This document shows, piece after piece, positions 59,601 through 64,000 of a stretch of 64,000 bases of DNA. How positions within the stretch are numbered: position 1 is the stretch's first letter; every line of letters begins with the position of its first letter. The translations under genes and the position numbers were made by a program. Location: the NCBI GenBank assembly GCA_030715135.1, contig JAUYVH010000003.1:20371-84370 (forward strand). Direction: 5' to 3'. The notes under the pieces were generated by a model. It was not told the origin of the DNA. It searched no databases and was given only the letters and a program-made list of their open reading frames with translations. The DNA is from Keguizhuia sedimenti. GTDB taxonomy: Bacteria > Pseudomonadota > Gammaproteobacteria > Burkholderiales > Burkholderiaceae_D.

Positions 59601-59872
59601 TCACTGGTTTCCCCATTGAGCCGAGCTGTTGCATATTGGCCGTCATTTGTCTCGGCTCTCGCGGTGTTACTCCACCCCACGTCGCCCGTACCGGTACTGA
59701 TACAAGTACTTGGAAAAGCAGCTTGCGTTGCCGCGCCGGCAGTTTTGGATGACAAGAGGAGCGTCACCAGCAACATGCATAAGACCACACAATAATGCGC
59801 AACGCTGGACTTACAGGCAGTCCATGGCATCTGCTTCATGCATCGGGTCATATATTTGTATTTGCCTGGCAT
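56675..59872 (-). CDS. mshQ: MSHA biogenesis protein MshQ, large surface protein with PA14 domain
   Basis: A 1065-residue exported protein. The ATG at 59872 has a GAGGA site; the TTG at 59893 is rejected. A signal/membrane segment (YCVVLCMLLVTLLLSSKTAG) lies near residue 35. In order: a beta domain (TCISTGTGDVGWSNTARAET, about 50-200), an SbsA/Big-type Ig-like domain (PPTVTGISSYCGGINQLLVT, about 210-305), and a PA14 domain (GIKGAYYTGISDQFPGTPVE, NSDDGVRLYVDGQNLIDNWT, about 310-450). A long C-terminal MshQ/DUF6701 region follows. PA14 domains often bind carbohydrate, so a tip or surface adhesin role fits. It is between mshP and mshI. Confidence 0.9.
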   Translation of the reverse strand: MPGKYKYMTRCMKQMPWTACKSSVAHYCVVLCMLLVTLLLSSKTAGAATQAAFPSTCISTGTGDVGWSNTARAETNDGQYATARLNGETSEFLRCTGYGFTIPPGAIINGITVSIERASSRTSNGGSRDHAVRIVKGGTIGTVDKSSATSYSDVDAVQAYGGAADLWGQIWTPTDINAANFGAAFKAIKPSGNGPDHFVSVDYIEIVVDYTIDTIPPTVTGISSYCGGINQLLVTFSESVSAATAQNAGNYVLSGGISVTSATLQPDGMSVLLRTSAMPAGSYTLTMSGVSDLAGNAIAVTSQTVTVNGVLTPGIKGAYYTGISDQFPGTPVERIDATINFNWGTGVPGVAGIPADLFSVRWTGYVLAPATGSYVLRTNSDDGVRLYVDGQNLIDNWTDHAATINDSPAVTLNAGQYYALQMDYYENGGQAVAQLSGNYNNTGFQIVPAGYLYHCQAQVAVTPGSFNAFEASTAPGSTTGPITTKISATSFNLDLIALNTATPVAIQTNFTGDVKVELLGNTSTGIALDGDNCPQTFSVLGSSTATFVAGDQGRKTNIPFSTALYSETANAWRDVRVRISYPATGTATVVSCSTDNFAIRPASFNSIVATDQDWSTAGLARGLSNTSVTGGNVHKAGRPFTISAEARNSAGVITTNYNGTPSLGAVSCSGSGSGCTLSVGTVSAASWTASSGIVSTGTATYSEVGTFGLQLQDTTFAEVDNADGTTPVQRNVPVSATVLVGRFVPDHFDVTVDAGITPVLKTFNDTACVSRSFTYIGQPFGYLTVPRAIITARNAAGAATINYQNSWWKITGADVQQTYTSISGTISGVTMNTPSIVANNNNTGTGTITVDAGDLIRFDRNTTAPQAAFNANIVLNIAATDPNETSGTITSATTAVFNGGGPGIAFDSGNEFRYGVLKLSNAHGSELLGLPVPTEVRYWNGSNFVLNTVDHCTSLAANNVSLNNFQKNLIACETSASISGRFASGRGNLVMSKPGAGNSGSVDLRVNLNGASGNACVIGAIVGATTANKDYLRIKSGGTYTADPSARASFGMRNSGPIIYIREMY

Positions 59873-59942
59873 GGCAATAAATCCTCTATCCAAACAAATG
59901 CATTAAATGTAATTGCCTGGGCTTTACGGTTCAAACGCATAA

Positions 59943-60344
59943 TCATCGGCTCACGGTCGCTCGCAACACGCGCTCAACCCGGTGCGGACTTCCCACTGCA
60001 CCTGCCGATGCGGTCGAGGTGATTGTAAAAACGGTTATCGTGTTTCCGCCTTCCGTAAATACATCACACGCGTAATTCACGGTCGTTTGGAATCCTGCCA
60101 GCGAACCGCTCCAGACAGGAGAGGCAGCACCTCCGCAGACAGCCGTAGCTGACGGCGCGAGCACCTGGTACAAACCAAAATCGATGCCGGCGCGCGCTGC
60201 CTGAAAAGCCCTTGTTCCTTGCAGGTCCTGCGTGGATGTGGTTTGCTGAACGGACGTGAAAGTCAGCATGACCGCACCGAGGCCCGCCATTACCACCAGC
60301 AGAAAGATGGCGGATATTAATGAGAATCCGCTTGCGTTACGCAT
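59943..60344 (-). CDS. mshP: MSHA biogenesis prepilin-like protein MshP
   Basis: A minor pilin-like protein. The start ATG at 60344 gives MRNASGFSLISAIFLLVVMA, with a prepilin peptidase site (G|F) followed by a hydrophobic helix without the usual Glu+5. AAGG lies 9 bases upstream. An earlier ATG at 60392 would lengthen the leader. The remainder has ARAGIDFGLYQVLAP and a Cys pair (VCGGAASP, YACDVF). It follows mshO by 37 bases and leads to mshQ. Confidence 0.85.
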   Translation of the reverse strand: MRNASGFSLISAIFLLVVMAGLGAVMLTFTSVQQTTSTQDLQGTRAFQAARAGIDFGLYQVLAPSATAVCGGAASPVWSGSLAGFQTTVNYACDVFTEGGNTITVFTITSTASAGAVGSPHRVERVLRATVSR

Positions 60345-60381
60345 GCGGATGCCTTGCTCGAAAGCCTTCTTTACAGATCGC

Positions 60382-61224
60382 TTATGGAACATTGCTGACA
60401 TGGACCTGATGGTAAAGATTGACCGACTCGCCATTTCCCGTAATTGCCAGCCTCATGGCGACAAGGCCGCTTCGCTCCGTAATCCCGGCTTCATAGGTAA
60501 ACTGGCAAGCCGTAACGTTCTGTGCCAGAAGCGCTCGGGTATTGCCGGCGCCAACCAATCCATCCAGCGCAGCAACAGTGCTCGGCTGGGCGCTTTGAAT
60601 GGCGTATCCCCAATAACGCCACAGATTTCCTGCACCGTCGCAGATATAGGTCACTGGAGTGTCGACCACTTGGAAGCGTCGTCCCGGCGATTCCAACGGA
60701 AAAGGATTTGCCGCAGCAATCACAATGTTGCTAACCGTCCCGGCCGCACCGTTATAGCTTCGCCTGTTATGCGTGGCCGCAGTATTTCCTTCGTACGCAT
60801 CCGCGCCTGGGATTCCAAGGTTATAGATGACGATCTGGTCGCCCGCTGTCATGCCCGTCAATGCCGGTCCCAAAACATCGAAACTGGTATCTGCCGCATC
60901 GAACTCGAGCGGATCATCTCCCGGCGCATCTGCCTCTACGCGATAACGTCCGCCGGTTTTGGTCGACAGGAATTCCAACACGTTACCGCCGCCGGCAATG
61001 CGCACACTGTTGGGCAATACAAGTCTCAGGTCGCGACCTATTCTGCGCAGTGCTGTATCCGCCGTATCCGTAATTTCTGCCCGCGCTGCTGCATCAAAGT
61101 ATCCTTCGACAGGAGCACGAATGAACACCGCAACGATGGCCGCAATGATTCCAGTGATGGCGATGACCATCACTGTTTCAACCAGCGTGAATCCTTTAAC
61201 GGTCCTGATCGTTGCAGGCATCAT
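60382..61224 (-). CDS. mshO: MSHA biogenesis prepilin-like protein MshO
   Basis: A large minor prepilin of 280 residues. The N-terminal class III signal MMPATIRTVKGFTLVETVMV is cleaved G|F and followed by the pilin helix (VIAITGIIAAIVAVFIRAPV). It contains RRIGRDLRLVLPNSVRI typical of MshO/PulJ-like proteins and late CQFTYEAG. The ATG at 61224 sits 4 bases after the mshD stop; an ATG at 61251 would overlap mshD. Confidence 0.88.
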   Translation of the reverse strand: MMPATIRTVKGFTLVETVMVIAITGIIAAIVAVFIRAPVEGYFDAAARAEITDTADTALRRIGRDLRLVLPNSVRIAGGGNVLEFLSTKTGGRYRVEADAPGDDPLEFDAADTSFDVLGPALTGMTAGDQIVIYNLGIPGADAYEGNTAATHNRRSYNGAAGTVSNIVIAAANPFPLESPGRRFQVVDTPVTYICDGAGNLWRYWGYAIQSAQPSTVAALDGLVGAGNTRALLAQNVTACQFTYEAGITERSGLVAMRLAITGNGESVNLYHQVHVSNVP

Positions 61225-61228
61225 CTGA

Positions 61229-61801
61229 TTAAGGTGTCGTATTGGGCGCATAACGCAAGCGATATCCGGTCAAGGTAATATCCACGCCCTGGCCCGGGTT
61301 GAATACGCGCACATCAATGCGCAGGGAATCATTTGCCGCGACCCCGGCAAGGCCACCATCAGAAACTGTCACATTGGCGTTATAAGCACTCAGTTCCGTG
61401 ATTGCATTGCCTCCGATGTCGCTGATTCCTGTCATGGAAAAGCCGTTGTAATCGCCGACGTTATCGAACGGAGCAGTGTTATTGCCACGAGATTCCCCCG
61501 CCGTTGGAGCAAGTCCCTGCGGAGTTGTGGCACAGCCTGCTGCGTTGGCTGCCGTTGCAGCGTTGGCATCATCTGGATCGCAAAATGTGAAGGCCTGTTG
61601 CTGAATCTCCTCGAGCAAGGCCTCGGCAACAGCGATGGCCTGCTTGCGTACCATGGGATCGGTGCTATGTCTCGTCGTCTTGTCCATTACTGCCAGTATC
61701 CCGACTATGCCGACGCTGACGATCACAATAAACATCACCAGTTCGATCAGTGTTACGCCTGACTGAGAAGGTTTGAGAGTTGCGGAATGGTTAGTGAACA
61801 T
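61229..61801 (-). CDS. mshD: MSHA biogenesis prepilin-like protein MshD
   Basis: A minor prepilin of 190 residues with signal QSGVTLIELVMFIVIVSVGI (cleavage G|V). HSTDPMVRKQAIAVAEALLE is typical of MshD/PilV-type minor pilins. CDPD and AAGCATT supply a probable disulfide. The ATG at 61801 overlaps the mshC end by 11 bases; the frame is open a few codons further upstream. Confidence 0.88.
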   Translation of the reverse strand: MFTNHSATLKPSQSGVTLIELVMFIVIVSVGIVGILAVMDKTTRHSTDPMVRKQAIAVAEALLEEIQQQAFTFCDPDDANAATAANAAGCATTPQGLAPTAGESRGNNTAPFDNVGDYNGFSMTGISDIGGNAITELSAYNANVTVSDGGLAGVAANDSLRIDVRVFNPGQGVDITLTGYRLRYAPNTTP

Positions 61802-62246
61802 AACCTGTCTCGCGTTCAACCGTTATCGTACGGGTGACACCGGCTCCAACCACATTGACATTTACGGCTCCGTCAGGAATCGGCTGGCCAAGCGGAGTGA
61901 AATAGAACTGAACCGAAGAATTGATCGTGATGCCACCTGGCGCAGTTCTTGTGAATTGTGTTGATCCGCTCGGATCGCGAACAGCATTCGCATCGTTGCA
62001 ATCAGGATCGGCCACATAGGTCAGGCAAAGTGTCCCGCTTCCGGAATTGACATTTACGAAGACATTACTTCGTTGTGCAATCGCGACCTTCTGCGCATAA
62101 CGTATCGACGCAACGGCCTCATCATGAAACCCGCGTGCCTCAAAAGCATCGGTGTCAAACATTTTGGGAATCGCCACGACTGAAATAATGGCGAGGATTA
62201 CCATCGTGATGATTAGCTCAATCAGTGTAAATCCGCCATTTTTCAT
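61791..62246 (-). CDS. mshC: MSHA biogenesis prepilin-like protein MshC
   Basis: A minor prepilin of 151 residues, FimT/GspH-like. It has a very short leader and signal MKNGGFTLIELIITMVILAI (G|F cleavage, Glu+5), then a globular domain with RYAQKVAIAQRSNVFVNV and Cys in GTLCLTYVADPDC. It follows the mshA terminator, so its expression should be lower than that of the pilin gene. Confidence 0.9.
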   Translation of the reverse strand: MKNGGFTLIELIITMVILAIISVVAIPKMFDTDAFEARGFHDEAVASIRYAQKVAIAQRSNVFVNVNSGSGTLCLTYVADPDCNDANAVRDPSGSTQFTRTAPGGITINSSVQFYFTPLGQPIPDGAVNVNVVGAGVTRTITVERETGYVH

Positions 62247-62283
62247 AACTTGTCATTCAGCCCATCTTTTCAGGAGCCTTATA

Positions 62284-62320
62284 CAAAAACGGCGAATCAA
62301 GATTTTTTCTTGTTCGCCGT
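62284..62320 (-). terminator. Intrinsic terminator after mshA
   Basis: On the minus strand ACGGCGAA pairs with TTCGCCGT and an inner CAAG pairs with CTTG, one base being bulged, then a run of five U residues follows (62289-62285). It is placed about 100 bases after the mshA stop and before mshC, the usual site of a leaky terminator that keeps major-pilin mRNA in excess. Confidence 0.8.
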
Positions 62321-62418
62321 GTTCAAGCAATTACAGCTCTATGTTAATTACATCGATGGGCACCGTGCTTTTCTAATTAATTGCGCACACGGAGGTAATC
62401 TTTACGCTATTGAAGCAA

Positions 62419-62808
62419 TTAGATTTCACCAACGCAAGCCACTACATCACTAGGATCATCAGTCGCAGTTAAACACGCATCGTCAGTAAATGTCGGAACA
62501 ATGTGGTTCGCACCATTAATTTGCACTTGCACGCCAGTTGCTACAGCAGTGCCAGCGGGCGTCATCCCAGCTGCCAGCTGTGTCACGGTTGGATTAACAG
62601 GAGTATTTCCAGCAGCAGCCCTCTGCGCGACTAGGACGACATGAGCAGATTTCACTGCTCCGCTCATGCCTGCCTGAGCCGAAGTGAGTGCATTGCCAGA
62701 GAGATCAACAAACTTAGGTAATGCGGTTGCTGCCAGAATACCCAGAATAACGATGACCATAACAAGTTCGATGAGGGTAAAACCCGCTTGCTGTTTGTTT
62801 GCTGCCAT
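62419..62808 (-). CDS. mshA: MSHA major pilin MshA
   Basis: A 129-residue type IV prepilin. MAANKQQAGFTLIELVMVIV carries the short leader, G|F cleavage and Glu+5, followed by ILGILAATALPKFVDLSGNA, the exact MshA-type helix. A C-terminal disulfide loop lies between ACLTATDD and VACVGEI. A GGGAG ribosome site 7 bases before the ATG and the following terminator suggest high expression. It is shorter than Vibrio MshA (about 175). Confidence 0.9.
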   Translation of the reverse strand: MAANKQQAGFTLIELVMVIVILGILAATALPKFVDLSGNALTSAQAGMSGAVKSAHVVLVAQRAAAGNTPVNPTVTQLAAGMTPAGTAVATGVQVQINGANHIVPTFTDDACLTATDDPSDVVACVGEI

Positions 62809-62893
62809 TTTCCACTCCCTGATTGATAAAAATAAGCACTGCGTGCTGTTGTAAGTTGATTTTTTTGATTTCGATTGTTATCGCTTGCTCGAA

Positions 62894-63388
62894 TTACCGG
62901 CAATTTGCTTCGGTAACTCCCGCGCTGTTATACGTCGGCGCCGTCCCGGGCACCGCAGAGACGGTATAGGTCACCGCGCATGCAGGATGATCCGCATCGG
63001 GCGTGACTGTAAAGACTGTCGCACTTGTTGCAACTGGCAGGTATCCCTGAACTGCGTTTCCTGCGGCATCGACCAGTCCGGCTGCATGTCCGATGGAATT
63101 CAGTGCAGTCGTCGGATATCCATTTGTCATGGGAATGGTCGAACCCTCCATCACAATGTCAGTATCTGCACCTAAGTTTTGGGTGAGTTGCACGGAATGC
63201 GCCAATGCGGCTGCGGCCTTAATAGAACCGAGCGCGGCATTCATTGTCGCCATGCGGGCTTGCGCCTGAAGCGCAGCAGACCGCGGAAGAGCAAATGCGG
63301 CGAGAATTCCCAGGATGGTAATGACGACGACCAGCTCAATAAGAGTGAAGCCGTTTTGCGCCCCTCCCGGATTTTTTCCAAGCTGCAT
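62894..63388 (-). CDS. Second MshA-type pilin
   Basis: A type IV prepilin. From the ATG at 63388 (MQLGKNPGGAQNGFTLIELV) it is 164 residues, with G|F cleavage, Glu+5 and a helix running into FALPRSAALQAQARMATMNA. The C-terminal disulfide loop is PACAVTYT to EANCR, the last residues. In-frame ATGs at 63394 and 63403 are alternatives; GGAA at 63400 favours the inner start. It differs from the neighbouring mshA mainly in the globular domain, so it may be a minor or alternative pilin. Confidence 0.85.
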   Translation of the reverse strand: MQLGKNPGGAQNGFTLIELVVVITILGILAAFALPRSAALQAQARMATMNAALGSIKAAAALAHSVQLTQNLGADTDIVMEGSTIPMTNGYPTTALNSIGHAAGLVDAAGNAVQGYLPVATSATVFTVTPDADHPACAVTYTVSAVPGTAPTYNSAGVTEANCR

Positions 63389-63511
63389 TGTCATTGGTTC
63401 CATATGTAACAAAATATTGCAACAATGCAAGCATTCTATACGGAATTTATTTTATCTGAGGAAATATTTTGCGTGTATTTCGTTTTTTTACCACAGACGT
63501 TGTCCTACAAA

Positions 63512-64000
63512 TCAGGATGGAGAAAACCAAAGGTATGGCTCCGCCAACATGATCCGCGCACCCGCTACTCGATTCGCTTCGGCGCTTGCCGGGTCGCCAT
63601 TTTCATGGATTAAGACGATCTTAAGCCGGACTTTCTTTTCGTTTGCGCTATCAGGCCTAAAATGATCTCCATGTTTCACCCAATAGATCAGGCTTTTGCT
63701 GGCAGGATCGTAAAACCAGTTACCCTTTATTTCCTTTAGGTTTCTGGACGCTGTAAGAAGTCCGCCGTAGTTTCCCGGCTTGTGCTCAAGCCAATCCATG
63801 GGATTGTCCTCTGCGACTTCGCCATAGCGCTTGGTAGCTCCCTGGATCATCATGCCGGCAAGACGCATGCGCAGCGCGCTTCTGATCGAGCTGATCGTCA
63901 GCTCCATATTGGCTTTTTCGGCTTTCTCCTGATAATAAGACAGCCGGTTCAATAGAACTGCCGCGAAGATGCCCACCACCGTGACGGCAATCAAGACCTC
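63512..64000 (-). CDS. MSHA prepilin-like protein, 5' end missing
   Basis: A minor prepilin cut by the right window edge. The frame is open from 64000 and starts EVLIAVTVVGIFAAVLLNRL, the hydrophobic helix after Glu+5, so only the short leader and a few residues are lost. The body has SIRSALRMRLAGMMIQGATK, EDNPMDWLEHKPGNYGGLLT and KGNWFYDPASKSLIYWVKHG, seen in minor pilins beside mshA in Betaproteobacteria (MshB/MshF-like). It is first of the visible cluster. Confidence 0.85.
   Translation of the reverse strand, partial: EVLIAVTVVGIFAAVLLNRLSYYQEKAEKANMELTISSIRSALRMRLAGMMIQGATKRYGEVAEDNPMDWLEHKPGNYGGLLTASRNLKEIKGNWFYDPASKSLIYWVKHGDHFRPDSANEKKVRLKIVLIHENGDPASAEANRVAGARIMLAEPYLWFSPS

Overview
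The window reads as a chromosomal segment of a betaproteobacterium in the Burkholderiales, most likely the Oxalobacteraceae (Herminiimonas/Herbaspirillum/Collimonas-like). This rests on gene order: thrS-infC-rpmI-rplT-pheS, relA beside tRNA-Val, tpiA-secG-tRNA-Leu-nuoA-N followed by a DUF2818 gene, an ECF sigma/DUF3619/DUF3106/RDD block next to ilvIH-ilvC, and pssA-leuA. No prophage, intact insertion sequence, CRISPR array or defence island was seen.

Layout. 1-4.2 kb: translation genes on the minus strand (pheS cut by the window edge, rplT, rpmI, infC with an AUA start, thrS). 4.2-8.2 kb: a possible thrS attenuator, a lone receiver domain, a secreted adhesin-E-like protein, tRNA-Val(GAC) and relA. 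8.4-14.5 kb: a ketone-body/PHB and electron-transfer neighbourhood (alpha/beta hydrolase, bdhA, scoAB, an SDR, ETF:ubiquinone oxidoreductase). 14.5-31.6 kb: a long minus-strand run tpiA-secG-tRNA-Leu(GAG)-nuoABCDEFGHIJKLMN-DUF2818-NUDIX encoding all of respiratory complex I. 31.8-35.1 kb: pnp and rpsO, then a plus-strand lipoprotein. 35.2-42.5 kb: branched-chain amino-acid biosynthesis (ilvI, ilvH, ilvC, leuA) interleaved with a SIMPL-domain protein and pssA. 43.0-45.2 kb: a divergent sigma-factor operon. 45.2-49.3 kb: mixed accessory genes, including a decayed C-terminal fragment of a secretion/pilus motor ATPase. 49.6-64.0 kb: an MSHA-type type IV pilus cluster transcribed leftward, from a prepilin cut by the right edge through mshA, C, D, O, P, Q, I, a PilN-type gene, J, K, L and M to N.

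The genes work together in blocks: translation and its stringent-response sensor, NADH oxidation feeding ubiquinone (complex I and ETF-QO), pyruvate to branched-chain amino acids, and a surface pilus. The MSHA block is arranged as a circular permutation of the Vibrio-type order. The motor ATPase and platform genes (mshE, mshG) are absent from the visible part and may lie beyond 64,000.

The most unusual non-coding signals are a densely base-paired two-module element inside the pilus operon (53,561-53,784), a perfect 32-bp palindrome beside a duplicated scrap of the ilvC 3' end (39,099-39,225), and the infC AUA start. Coordinates are exact where read directly from the sequence. Product names rest on recognised family motifs, not on database searches.
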